Source of the DNA: Aliisedimentitalea scapharcae
GTDB lineage: Bacteria > Pseudomonadota > Alphaproteobacteria > Rhodobacterales > Rhodobacteraceae
DNA: 64,000 bases
Reading direction: 5' to 3'
NCBI RefSeq assembly: GCF_045277565.1
Contig: NZ_CP123584.1
Coordinates: 744,001-808,000, forward strand
Shown: in pieces, positions 19,901-28,565 of the stretch
Layout: the number at the start of each line of letters is the position of its first letter
Position numbering within the stretch: position 1 is the stretch's first letter
Program-made: the position numbers and the translations under genes
The notes under the pieces: model-generated
What the model was told of the DNA's origin: nothing
Database searches by the model: none
What the model saw: only the letters and a program-made list of their open reading frames with translations

Positions 19901-20329
19901 GCCTTTGGATGATGACCCATAGGCATTGCCATGTTTCAGCGCATCGCCAGAGCGGTCCACTCCGGGGCCCTTGCCGTACCACATGGAAAACAGGCCTTCG
20001 ACCTCGCAATGAGGGTCCAACACCGCCTGCTGCGCGCCCAATATTGCTGTTGCCCCCAGGTCTTCGTTCACAGCGGGCATGAAAGTGACGCTGTTTTCCT
20101 TCAATCGGTCCCGCGACCGCCACATCTCCAGGTCCACCCCTCCGAGCGGAGAACCGCGATAGCCAGAGACAAAACCGCCGGTGTTCAATCCGGCGTCTCG
20201 ATCACGACGCGCCTGATCCAGCATCACCCGGGTCAGCGCCTGCGTGCCGGTCAGGAAAACCCGACCGGTCGTACGGGTGTAGCGGTCGTCCAACTGGTAG
20301 CTGGTAAAGTCATGAGTGAGCCGGGTCAT
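16916..20329 (-). CDS. Indolepyruvate ferredoxin oxidoreductase, fused alpha and beta subunits
   Basis: This 1137-residue fused enzyme oxidatively decarboxylates aryl (or branched) 2-oxo acids such as indolepyruvate to acyl-CoA, with thiamine diphosphate and Fe-S clusters. It has an N-terminal IorA-like pyrophosphate-binding region, a TPP-binding domain around GIGCHVMASWMDRETAGYAQ, a ferredoxin-like Cys cluster (CEGCGDCSVESNC plus a further Cys-rich segment near residues 620-670), and a C-terminal IorB gamma domain (LLVTGVGGTGVVTVGQLI). Length matches aerobic proteobacterial fused Ior proteins. It is divergent from an Lrp/AsnC regulator that probably controls it in response to aromatic amino acids. 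Confidence 0.95.
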   Translation of the reverse strand: MTRLTHDFTSYQLDDRYTRTTGRVFLTGTQALTRVMLDQARRDRDAGLNTGGFVSGYRGSPLGGVDLEMWRSRDRLKENSVTFMPAVNEDLGATAILGAQQAVLDPHCEVEGLFSMWYGKGPGVDRSGDALKHGNAYGSSSKGGVLVVAGDDHGCVSSSMPHQSDVAFMSWFMPVLNPATVDEFLSFGEYGFALSRYSGTWVGFKAVSETVESARSVDLQPDRAFTLPDLPDYPGGLHVRLADLPSPEIETRIQAKLKAVRAFAEANPIDARVYDTEKSKFGFVTTGKGHLDLMEALRLLGLDEAACRRLGIDIYKVGMVWPLARRNALRFVNGKKEVLVVEEKRGIIESQFKEYFYDWPGNKPDRMVGKYDSHGEPLVPWTGELNPQMLAPIVAARLDSFFPEENLPAKAKALVDTPPTLLNISGATRTPYFCSGCPHNTSTKVPEGSVAKSGIGCHVMASWMDRETAGYAQMGGEGVPWVVASKFNGGKHVFQNLGEGTWYHSGSLAIRQAVAADTNITYKILYNDAVAMTGGQPVDGPVSVVGIAQTCRAEGVDRIALVSDDIAKFTRADFPAGTSFHDRAALDTVQRELREIKGVSVLIYEQTCATEKRRRRKRGTMDDPKRFAFINDLVCEGCGDCSVESNCLSVEPLETPFGRKRKINLSSCNKDFSCLNGFCPSFVTVEGATRRKRQPAGLDVAELTQGLPTPQLPPLTTAFDLLVTGVGGTGVVTVGQLITMAAHLEGRGASVLDFTGFAQKFGTVLSYIRLAETPAGVNQVRIDPRAADAVIGCDVVVSSAPKASAHYRPGTRMVLNTAEMPTGDLVLHRDARLKVAERHNAIAGLIGAENLSGFDANEVAETLLGDTVLANVMMLGFAWQRGLVPVSQIALDQAIVLNGVAIDRNKLAFAIGRALAADPARLSSHYAEPEDQEETLDQMIARRVAFLSGYQDAAYAKQYSDQLAGLPEALVEPAARSLFKLMAYKDEFEVARLMTDPLFTDRLGQEFTGDFRVNYHLAPPLFSRKTDTRGRPLKRAFGQWLTPVLSLLAQSKRLRRSAMNPFAYHGEARMHRALLAWYQDLVAQAARDATDQTVETWQQILSLPMEIRGYGPVREQAAKAARKTALDLLNDLDRNAA

Positions 20330-20385
20330 TGCTGGGCTGTCCTTGCGCGGGTTTCGAAGTGACGGTTAAAATACCCTCGAATTGG

Positions 20386-20458
20386 TGGAGAATTCTTCCA
20401 ATAATGTTCCAGAATGGAGATAATTCGGGTAGAGTTTCCAGAAGATAATGAAATTCTG
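20386..20458. promoter_or_regulatory. Cluster of TGGA/TCCA inverted repeats between ior and lrp-type regulator
   Basis: The divergent intergenic region holds a 15-bp dyad TGGA-N7-TCCA (20386-20400), a second dyad TCCA-gaa-TGGA (20408-20418), another TTCCA (20436-20440), and CAGAA/TTCTG arms (20439-20443, 20454-20458). Lrp/AsnC proteins bind clusters of about 15-bp AT-centred dyads, so these are candidate sites for the adjacent regulator. Confidence 0.5.
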
Positions 20459-20471
20459 AAAGGGATACCCA

Positions 20472-20930
20472 ATGATCCTGGATAGCAGAGACCGGCGCAT
20501 CCTGATGTTGCTGCAACGAGATTCCCGCATGTCGAATGCAGATCTCGCCGAAGCGGTGGGCATGTCGTCTTCGGCGCTGTGGCGCCGGGTGCGTGCATTC
20601 GAAGAGGCGGGCGTGATCGAACGCTATGGTGCCGTGGTCAATCCGCTCCGTATGGGGTTGGGGTTTCAGGCAATTGTGCATGTGCATTTGACCCGTCACG
20701 ATCCAGAACGGATCGTCGAATTCATCCAGGCCGTAGAACGCCATGACGCCGTGGTGGAGTGTTACGCGACCACCGGGCAGGCGGATTACCATATGCGGGT
20801 GCTGACCCAGGATCTGGAAGTCTACAATCGCTTTCTCGAAGATTTCCTGTTTCGCCTGCCCGCCGTTGCCAGCGCACAGACCAATGTGGTTTTGCGGTCG
20901 ATCAAGCAGAATGAACCAATATCCGGCTAG
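20472..20930 (+). CDS. Lrp/AsnC family transcriptional regulator
   Basis: This 152-residue protein has an N-terminal helix-turn-helix (LDSRDRRILMLLQRDSRMSN, then DLAEAVGMSSSALWRRVRAF, residues 3-45) and a C-terminal RAM/AsnC effector domain (VECYATTGQADYHMRVLTQD near residues 97-116). Lrp-family proteins form octamer-like discs and respond to amino acids. It is divergent from the fused ior gene, a pairing typical for local control of aromatic amino-acid breakdown. Confidence 0.93.
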   Translation: MILDSRDRRILMLLQRDSRMSNADLAEAVGMSSSALWRRVRAFEEAGVIERYGAVVNPLRMGLGFQAIVHVHLTRHDPERIVEFIQAVERHDAVVECYATTGQADYHMRVLTQDLEVYNRFLEDFLFRLPAVASAQTNVVLRSIKQNEPISG

Positions 20931-21197
20931 GACCATGCGGGATTTGCAGTGATTCCTTGTCAGGATATCGCAAGCACCAAAAAAGCGCGAAGTTGAGAGC
21001 TGGCGGTCCCATGGGGCGAGTGCGGGCTGTTTCCCCTTTGGAAACAAAGAGGAAGCTATGGCGGACATGGTTAACGCAAAGTCATCCTGAATCCGTCAAA
21101 TAGGTGAATTTCCTTGCCTGAATTGGATTGGCAGCCAAGAATGGTGTCTATTCAAGTCAAATTTTTTCGACCTCGCCGTTTTGGAAAGGCATCGCAT

Positions 21198-23531
21198 GTG
21201 ATCCAAATGCGCACCGGAATACTCAAGGTCATGGCCCTGACGTTCTTGATTGTGGCGATAGGCACAGGAGGTGCGCGCGGCGTCCGAGCAAACCAGTTGA
21301 ATGCTCCGATGCCGGTGATCGAGTTTCAGGCCGGTGATACGCTGCGTGAGTTGGCCGCGCAGTATTTGCAGGACCCGGACCTGTGGCCGGTGGTTCTGAC
21401 ATTGAATGGCATCCTCTCTCCTGCCCAGGTGGTTCCCGGCGTGCAGTTACGTATGCCGGTTGAACAGGTGCGGGCGGCTGATGTTGCTTTGACCGCGTCG
21501 CTGGATGCGATCCAAAAAGCCAATGCAGAGGGGGCGCAGATCTTTGCGCCCGTCGAAATTGACAGCGCCATCAACAATCGCGAACAGGCCGGTCTGCAAC
21601 GTGCAGTCGGTGAATGGGAGGATGTTGTCGCGCTGTCCGATATTGCCACGGGATTTGCACAAGAGGCGTTGGCCATTTCCGTTGCCCAGCGGGATCGCTC
21701 AGCCGAAGCTGTGGTGTCGGACGTTCAGGGCAGCGTCGAAGGACGGTCACCCGCGGAACCGACATGGTCCGGGCGGACCCTCAACGATGTTCTGGTCGAA
21801 TTCGAGCGCATGCGCACTCTGTCGAATTCGACGACACAGATCACCTTTCGCGACCTCAGCCGATTGCGTCTGAATGCCAATTCCAACGCCACCATCCAGC
21901 GCATGCGGTCAGATCCGCTGACCGGAGGCGAAGTGACCAAAGTGTCGCTGGTCAACGGGGATTTCTATGCGCTGCTGAACCAGCTGTCGGACAATACCAG
22001 CTTTGAAATCGATGTGCCCGGAGTCAAGACGACGACGGATTCCACCGACTTCTGGATCAAGAACGACCAGAAGGGCGCGCGGTTTGTCAATTACGACGGG
22101 CCGGATTTGGCAATCCAGCAGGGAAAAAACACGATTATGGTCGGGGCGAACGAGGGCGTGGTCCTGAGCGGCGGTGACGCCAAACGGGCGGATGTTCTGG
22201 GTGCGGTCGATCTGACGCGGCCCGCAGCCGAGGCCATTGCCTATGCCGGTCAGGTCGATCTGGCCTGGGCTGTGGTACAGGATGCCAAAGGATACTGGCT
22301 CGAAGTGGCACGCGACCCCGGTTTCAACCAGATGCAGGTGTCCGAGTGGGCGATCCCCGAGGCGGGGTTCAAGGCGCGGGATCTGGCACCGGGAGACTAC
22401 CACTGGCGAGTTGCGGCGATTGATTTGTTGGGCTTGCCGGGATCATGGAGCCATCCGCGTGTTTTTACCATGCGTATAGACGAAACCCCGCCATTCCTGA
22501 CAGTTTTGTCACCTGCCACGGATAGCCTGGTGACCAGTTCCCAGGTCGAATTTCTGGGCGTGACCGAAGCGGATGCAATATTGAACCTGAACGGGGAGCG
22601 GCTGGAACCCGGTGCGGATGGCAGCTTTGCCGCGACGCTGACTTTGGAACCGGGTGAAAACCAGATCCGTGTTGATGCTCAGGATCCTGCGGGGAATCGG
22701 ACGACACGGGCCATTTCGGTGGTCTACCGTCCCGTCGAGCAGGTTTCGATCACGTTCTCGGATCAAATTCCCAGATCAGGTCAGGCGCTTGCCACACGCA
22801 CGGAACAGATTTCGGTTTGGGGGTTCAGTACCGCGGCTCCGGGGGCGGATATGGTTGTGATTGGTTCCGAAGCCGAGACCGTCCGGTCCCGTATCGGTCC
22901 GGATGGTGGGTTCCGGTTCTCTGTACCAGTCAACGAAGAGCCGTCGACGTACCGGGTAGAGATCCTGTCTCCGACCGGAGCAGTCGAAGGCCGAGCAGCG
23001 TTTTCGGCGTTGCAAGACCGGACGCCGCCCGATCTGGATCTGGACTTGCCACCGCCGCAGGCCACCGGCGAGCCGGAGTTGCGGCTGGAAGGCGATGCGG
23101 GAGATGCGGTGCGGCTGATGTTGAATGATGCTCCGCTTGCCATGCAGGATGGCCGGTTTTTGATCGATGCGGAATTGGAACCGGGGCAGAACGTATTCGA
23201 ACTGGTCGCTGAAGACGCAGTGGGGAATCTGCGAGTTCTGCGGTTGGAAACCCTCTTGGATGTGGACCCGCCGCAAATCATCAATGTCGATCTGGGGCGG
23301 CCGAACGGGGCAAATGGTCCGATCGAACTGAAGGTGGAGGCCACCGACGCCAGCGGTCTGCGACAGGCGGCGTCCTATGTACTGCGCATCGGAGACGTGG
23401 AGCGTGAAGGCTTCCTGCGGTGCAACGCTGCACAGAATATATGTTCGGCGAGCCTGCCGGCCGAGCCTGGGGAGCTCGAGTTGGTGGAGTTGATCATCGA
23501 AGACTACGCCGGAAACGCGGCATACGAATAG
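21198..23531 (+). CDS. Exported LysM, FecR and Ig-like domain protein
   Basis: This 777-residue protein begins with a signal peptide (MIQMRTGILKVMALTFLIVA, with cleavage probably after GVRA). A LysM-like peptidoglycan-binding region follows (AGDTLRELAAQYLQDPDLWP, about residues 45-90), then a FecR-type domain (about residues 185-270), a fibronectin-III-like region (about 340-410), and three or more bacterial Ig-like modules to the C-terminus. It is probably periplasmic or surface exposed. GTG at 21198 is chosen because GGAAAGG lies 8 bases upstream; the frame is open to 21114 and ATG at 21207 is an alternative. It heads a plus-strand group with the PKD protein and the adenylate cyclase. The function is unknown. 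Confidence 0.85.
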   Translation: MIQMRTGILKVMALTFLIVAIGTGGARGVRANQLNAPMPVIEFQAGDTLRELAAQYLQDPDLWPVVLTLNGILSPAQVVPGVQLRMPVEQVRAADVALTASLDAIQKANAEGAQIFAPVEIDSAINNREQAGLQRAVGEWEDVVALSDIATGFAQEALAISVAQRDRSAEAVVSDVQGSVEGRSPAEPTWSGRTLNDVLVEFERMRTLSNSTTQITFRDLSRLRLNANSNATIQRMRSDPLTGGEVTKVSLVNGDFYALLNQLSDNTSFEIDVPGVKTTTDSTDFWIKNDQKGARFVNYDGPDLAIQQGKNTIMVGANEGVVLSGGDAKRADVLGAVDLTRPAAEAIAYAGQVDLAWAVVQDAKGYWLEVARDPGFNQMQVSEWAIPEAGFKARDLAPGDYHWRVAAIDLLGLPGSWSHPRVFTMRIDETPPFLTVLSPATDSLVTSSQVEFLGVTEADAILNLNGERLEPGADGSFAATLTLEPGENQIRVDAQDPAGNRTTRAISVVYRPVEQVSITFSDQIPRSGQALATRTEQISVWGFSTAAPGADMVVIGSEAETVRSRIGPDGGFRFSVPVNEEPSTYRVEILSPTGAVEGRAAFSALQDRTPPDLDLDLPPPQATGEPELRLEGDAGDAVRLMLNDAPLAMQDGRFLIDAELEPGQNVFELVAEDAVGNLRVLRLETLLDVDPPQIINVDLGRPNGANGPIELKVEATDASGLRQAASYVLRIGDVEREGFLRCNAAQNICSASLPAEPGELELVELIIEDYAGNAAYE

Positions 23532-23597
23532 CACTGGGATGGGCCTAACCGGGGTCTCGATGAAGACCCCCCTGGGAAATGCGACAACGAGGTACGG

Positions 23598-26500
23598 ATG
23601 ACAGCACAATTCACAAGGAGGGCAACCCGCGCTGTGGCGCTGGCCGTTGCGACAGTGTTGAGTCTCGCACCAGTTGCCGACGCTGACGGGCCAGGACTGG
23701 ATACCGGAAAATTGGTTGTCTATGGCGCGCTTGCGCCCAGTCGCGAAGGCGATGTGGACCGGCGTGAACAGGTGTTCTTCAGTGTGCCAAAGGGGCTGCG
23801 CGACCGGATCTATATCCGGGTGTTTGACCCCGAAACCTCGGGGCAGGATGATTTCACCTATGGGGGGACCGGCAACGCAGAAACTGCGTTTCGGGTGTTT
23901 GGGGGCGAAGGTGCCTTTAGCGCTGCCGAGCGTCCCGTGGCCGTCGCCGATGATGCGCGTGAACCGCGCCTGACAAAATCCGTCCCCGTGACCGGTCCGG
24001 GCAAGATGCTGACCGAAAAACTGTATGGCAATGACCGTGCGACGGACCAGCGGTGGGTCACGCTGACCGGAGTGCGGACGCGACAGGGCGAGATCATCGG
24101 CGAACGGGCCTGGTTCCGCATCGACGTGCAGGGCACCGGCGGTGATGACGGCAATGGGTTTACTGTGGGGGTGAGCCTGTCGCGGGATCGGGATCGCGCG
24201 CCCGACGGGCTTGAGATGTTTTCCTATCAACCCACCGTGCGATGGGAGGCAGGTGCCACCCCGACGCAGGTTTGGTTTGACGCCCCAAAACCGGGCAAGT
24301 TGACCGTCCAAAGCTTTGATGGAGCCAACGGTCGCCTGGCGCTGTTGACCCAATACAAGGATATCGACCTGCCGATTTCCGGGCAGGACCATTGGCGCTC
24401 TGCAGAAGTCATGGTGGATGAGAGTAACCTGTCGTTGTCGCTGTCGGGTGGGTTTGAAACCCCGAATGACGTCACGCTCGCAGTCTATGATAGCGACGGC
24501 AATCCGCTGCCTTTGCGGATGCCCCCGTTGCGCGCACCGGAACCAGAGCGCCCGACGGCGGTTGGTACGGCGCGACCTCTGGCCGATTGCCGGTCGGTGG
24601 CCTTTGACGGCAACCTGTCGCGCGGTCTGACACCGCTGGGAGTCGAATGGAGTTTCGGGGACGGTCAAAGCGCTCAGGACGCGGTGATCGCCTATCGGTA
24701 CAGCGAACCAGGGCGCTATACGGCGCGTTTGCGTGTGCTCGAAGAGGGCATTCGTCCGGGCCGTGGTGCCGAAATTGATGTGCCAGTGCATGTGCGCAAT
24801 GCCCCTGTGGCGGTCGCCGGGGCGGACATCGTGGTTGCACCCGGGCAGGCGGTCACCTTTGAAGGCGGAGGGTCGAACCCTTCGGACAGTCCAATCACCC
24901 GGTATCGCTGGAGTTTTGGCGATGGGACTCTGGCCCAATCGGTGCGCGCAACACATGTCTATGCCCAGCCGGGACAGTATCGTGCGGTGCTGCGGGTCGA
25001 GGATGACAGCCAGCATCCTTGTAACTTTGGTGTGGCAACGCGGCTGGTTGCTGTGAACTTTGCCCCCGTCGCCGAAGCGGGCACGGATCAGAGCGCGGTT
25101 GTCGACCAGCCGGTGTTTCTGTCTGGCGCGGCCAGCTATGATGTGGATGGGGCCGTTGGAGCCTGGCAATGGGACATGGGTGACGGTACCGTTCTGAACG
25201 GGACCAATGTTTCCCACATCTACCGGGACTCCGGGGTTTATACGGTTCGGTTGACCGTGACGGATAACAGCGGTGTCGCCAATGCTTCGGCCGTGGATCA
25301 CCTGCAGATCAGCGTCAACGCTCCGCCGGTGCCAGTGTTCGCCATTCCGGATCGTCCGGTGTCCGTGTCCGAGGCCGCGTTGTTGGATGCAGGGGCCTCC
25401 AGCGACGCCGACGGGCAGATTCTGTCCTACATCTGGGACTTTGGCGATGGCGCATCTGGCGAGGGACCACTGGTCACCTATGCCTGGACGCAAGCGGGTG
25501 AATTCACGGTTACACTGACGGTGATAGATAACAGTGGCACCGCTTCGGCGTTGCAAAGCACGACCCGTGTGGTTCGTGTGGATGCAGCCCCTGTGGCGAA
25601 TGCGGGTGCGGACCAATTTGTCAGTGCCAGCGAGGTGCAATTTGATGGAGCAGGATCGGCGGATCCCGATGGCACCATTACCGAATGGCTCTGGGATTTT
25701 GGCGACGGCAGCACGGGGCAGGGGCCCAATCCGCGCCATGTCTATGCACGTCCGGGTGTTTATGAGGTGTCCGTGCGGGTGCGCGATGACAGCGGCGCGC
25801 CGCTGAATGTGGCGCGCGACCGGATGCGGGTCACGGTGAATGCCGCTCCGATTGCCGACGCCGGCCGCCCCCAGGTCGTGGCACCCGGCGAAGAGTTCCT
25901 GTTGTCCGGGCGTGGATCAATTGATCCCGATGGCGCGATTTCCGAATATCTGTGGACCTTCCCTGACGGCGGCCAAGCCACCGGAGAACGGGCGGCGCAT
26001 CAGATTTCTGACCCTGGTTTGTATCGCATCGGATTGACGGTTACCGACGATTTCCCCGGCCCTCCTGCACAGGATGAGGCGGAGACCCTGATCACCGTCA
26101 ATGCCCAACCTGTGGCCGTGGCAGGGGCCGACCGGTTGGTGGCGCCGGGAGACAGTCTGGTGTTTGACGCGGGCCAAAGCTTTGATCCGGATGGTCAGAT
26201 CATTTCCTACCGTTGGGAGTTTGATGACCTGGGCGTGCCGCTGGATGCACAGCGGGTTGAACGCGCCTATGACGCGCCGGGAACCTGGAGCGCGCAATTG
26301 GTCGTTACCGATGACAGCGGCGTGTTGAATGCAGTTGCTGATGATGACGTGACCATCCGGGTCAACAGCGCCCCCGTTGCAGATGCCGGTGATCCGGTGA
26401 TCTCGGATGGTTTGATTGTGACGCTGGATGGTTCTGGGTCAGCCGATGCTGACGGTGATCCGCTGATCTATCGTTGGGACATGGGCGATGGGTCGGGGCC

Positions 26501-28487
26501 GATCTTTGGCAAGACGATATCCCATACCTATGACAAGGCTGGCAAGTTCCCGGTGACCCTGTTGGTGGACGACGGCACCGGATTGTCCAACGCCCTGTCC
26601 ACCGACGCCACAACGGTTTCCGTGCGGGCCCGCCCGATGGCGGATGCCGGGGGCAACCGGGATGTCTGTTCCGGCCAGCCGATCCTGTTTGATGCGTCGG
26701 CCAGCGCCGACCCGGACGGTGGGCTGTTGCTGTATGAATGGGATTTCGGGGACGGCAATACTTCGGATCTGATCAACCCGACCAAGACCTATGAACAACC
26801 TGGTATTTACCCGGTTACGCTGAAAATCCGCAATGAAACCGGCACCGATTGGGGAACAGCCATGGACCGCATCGCGGCATTGGTGCGCGAGGGCCCAATT
26901 TCGGATGCGGGGGCGGACCGCACTGTATGTTCGAACCAGCAGGTGCGTCTGGACGGGTCGGGATCGACCGATGCGGATGGTGCAGTGAACGCCTTTGCCT
27001 GGGATTTCGGCGACGGCAAGGCGGCGAATGGCGAAACCCCGCTGCATATTTTTTCCCGCCCCGGCACATATACGGTCACGCTGACGATTACCGGCGAGGC
27101 GCGCGGCGGTTGTAGCCCGTTGGATTCCGACACGGCGATCTACAAAGTGATCGCAGCGCCCGAATTGAAGGTGGAGACCAACGACCGTGCCGCTCAGGGG
27201 TTGGACCACTTGATGTCGCTGAGCCTGCGCGAAGGGGGCACAGATCTGCCGTTGGATGGGGTCGAAATCACTTGGGATCTGGGAGATGGCACGACGGCAA
27301 CTGGGCCGTCCCTATCGCATGTGTACGCCGAGCCCGGCGAATATCTGGTCAAAGCCACTGCACAATTGCCCGAAGGCTCAAGCGACAGCAGCCGGATCTG
27401 TGGTCAGCTCGAAGCTGTCCGCAAGATCATGGTGAATGCTGCACCCGTGGCCGAACTCTCCGCACCGGACCGGGCGTCGATCGGTGAAGCGCTGACTTTT
27501 ACCGGGTTGGGTTCGTTTGACCCCGACGGGGCAATTGCCCTGTTCGAATGGGAATTTGGCGATGGGGCCAGTTCAGTTGGGGTTGATGTGAGCCACCGCT
27601 ATACGCAGGCCGGGACTTATCCGGTGATCCTGCGTGTCTATGATGATGCTGGTGTCGGTAATTCGGTTGTGGAACGCCGCCATACGATCACTGTTGAACC
27701 GGCGCCCGATCCAGGATTGGCGCTGTCGGGTCAGGTATGCCCTGCACAGGATGTGCCATGGTCGGTTCAGGTGCCCGAAGGCGCTGCGGTCGCCTGGAAC
27801 TTTGGGGAGACCAAAGCCGAGGGCGCGGCCGTGAGCCACGCGTTTTCGGCACCCGGTCTGTATCCCGTTTCGGCGGTTCTGGACGACGGGGCCAACCTCC
27901 CTGGCAGCCAGCGCCGGATCGAAGTCTATCAACGCGTCAATGCCGCGCCCACCGCTTTGGCCGGGGCTGATCGCATTGTCTGCCCCGGAGACGTCGTCGT
28001 GTTTGACGCGGGGGCGTCCTCGGATCTGGATGGCAAACTGACGGAATGGGAATGGCAGTTTTCGGACGGAGAGGTGCTGACGGGTCCGCGGGTTGAACGG
28101 GTGTTCCAGTCCGCCGCCGACATTGCGGTTACCTTGACCGTGCGCGATGACAGCGGTGCCGCGGCATGTGACACGGGACGCGATACTGCACGGGTTTTGG
28201 TCAATGCTGCGCCGCAGCTGGATGCGGGCGAGGATCGGACTGTGTCGATTGGCGGATCCTTTGACATCGAACGGTTTGAACCTGCTCGGGTCAAAGACCC
28301 GGACGGGCATGGGGTGATGCTGGATTGGTCATTTGGCGACGGAGCACAGGCAACCGGGCGCGTGGCGCGTCACGGATATCAATCCGCCGGAACCTACACC
28401 GTGACCTTGACGGCACGTGACAGCACAGGGTTGGCCTGCGGTGTCGCGCAGGATCAGCTCCAGGTCACCGCAACTGCCCGAAACTAA
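23598..28487 (+). CDS. Giant exported protein with 15 PKD-like modules
   Basis: This is a 1629-residue protein with a signal peptide (residues 1-30, cleavage near VADA-DG), a non-repetitive N-terminal region of about 300 residues, then 15 tandem PKD-like beta-sandwich modules to the end. Each is marked by a core of the type W-x-F/M-G-D-G, for example IWDFGDGA and LWDFGDGS; four are degenerate (LWTFPDGG, RWEFDDLG, AWNFGETK, EWQFSDGE). Several modules open with a Cys (VCSGQ, VCSNQ, VCPGD), allowing disulfides outside the cytosol. No C-terminal anchor, sortase motif or RTX signal is seen. PKD modules usually mediate binding or spacing. It lies 66 bp after the LysM/FecR gene and 78 bp before the cyclase. 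Confidence 0.9.
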   Translation: MTAQFTRRATRAVALAVATVLSLAPVADADGPGLDTGKLVVYGALAPSREGDVDRREQVFFSVPKGLRDRIYIRVFDPETSGQDDFTYGGTGNAETAFRVFGGEGAFSAAERPVAVADDAREPRLTKSVPVTGPGKMLTEKLYGNDRATDQRWVTLTGVRTRQGEIIGERAWFRIDVQGTGGDDGNGFTVGVSLSRDRDRAPDGLEMFSYQPTVRWEAGATPTQVWFDAPKPGKLTVQSFDGANGRLALLTQYKDIDLPISGQDHWRSAEVMVDESNLSLSLSGGFETPNDVTLAVYDSDGNPLPLRMPPLRAPEPERPTAVGTARPLADCRSVAFDGNLSRGLTPLGVEWSFGDGQSAQDAVIAYRYSEPGRYTARLRVLEEGIRPGRGAEIDVPVHVRNAPVAVAGADIVVAPGQAVTFEGGGSNPSDSPITRYRWSFGDGTLAQSVRATHVYAQPGQYRAVLRVEDDSQHPCNFGVATRLVAVNFAPVAEAGTDQSAVVDQPVFLSGAASYDVDGAVGAWQWDMGDGTVLNGTNVSHIYRDSGVYTVRLTVTDNSGVANASAVDHLQISVNAPPVPVFAIPDRPVSVSEAALLDAGASSDADGQILSYIWDFGDGASGEGPLVTYAWTQAGEFTVTLTVIDNSGTASALQSTTRVVRVDAAPVANAGADQFVSASEVQFDGAGSADPDGTITEWLWDFGDGSTGQGPNPRHVYARPGVYEVSVRVRDDSGAPLNVARDRMRVTVNAAPIADAGRPQVVAPGEEFLLSGRGSIDPDGAISEYLWTFPDGGQATGERAAHQISDPGLYRIGLTVTDDFPGPPAQDEAETLITVNAQPVAVAGADRLVAPGDSLVFDAGQSFDPDGQIISYRWEFDDLGVPLDAQRVERAYDAPGTWSAQLVVTDDSGVLNAVADDDVTIRVNSAPVADAGDPVISDGLIVTLDGSGSADADGDPLIYRWDMGDGSGPIFGKTISHTYDKAGKFPVTLLVDDGTGLSNALSTDATTVSVRARPMADAGGNRDVCSGQPILFDASASADPDGGLLLYEWDFGDGNTSDLINPTKTYEQPGIYPVTLKIRNETGTDWGTAMDRIAALVREGPISDAGADRTVCSNQQVRLDGSGSTDADGAVNAFAWDFGDGKAANGETPLHIFSRPGTYTVTLTITGEARGGCSPLDSDTAIYKVIAAPELKVETNDRAAQGLDHLMSLSLREGGTDLPLDGVEITWDLGDGTTATGPSLSHVYAEPGEYLVKATAQLPEGSSDSSRICGQLEAVRKIMVNAAPVAELSAPDRASIGEALTFTGLGSFDPDGAIALFEWEFGDGASSVGVDVSHRYTQAGTYPVILRVYDDAGVGNSVVERRHTITVEPAPDPGLALSGQVCPAQDVPWSVQVPEGAAVAWNFGETKAEGAAVSHAFSAPGLYPVSAVLDDGANLPGSQRRIEVYQRVNAAPTALAGADRIVCPGDVVVFDAGASSDLDGKLTEWEWQFSDGEVLTGPRVERVFQSAADIAVTLTVRDDSGAAACDTGRDTARVLVNAAPQLDAGEDRTVSIGGSFDIERFEPARVKDPDGHGVMLDWSFGDGAQATGRVARHGYQSAGTYTVTLTARDSTGLACGVAQDQLQVTATARN
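24590..28480 (+). repeat. Coding array of 15 PKD-like modules
   Basis: About 85-90 codons per unit repeat in tandem within the giant gene. Units share the W-x-F-G-D-G core and a downstream Tyr/Gly turn followed by V-x-L-x-V-x-D-x-S-G. DNA-level identity between units is low, so the array is old rather than freshly expanded. Confidence 0.8.
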
Positions 28488-28565
28488 GGCACGTCAAAGC
28501 GTAAAAACAAGCCCGCGCTGCGCAATACCGGTGACTTCCCGGCGGATTCCTTTAATCTGCCGGGC

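Noticed and set aside
22776..25739. 987-codon open frame on the minus strand across the LysM/FecR and PKD genes
   Set aside because: It is a shadow of the high third-position GC of the real plus-strand genes. It has no domain likeness and low-complexity Arg/His/Gly composition.
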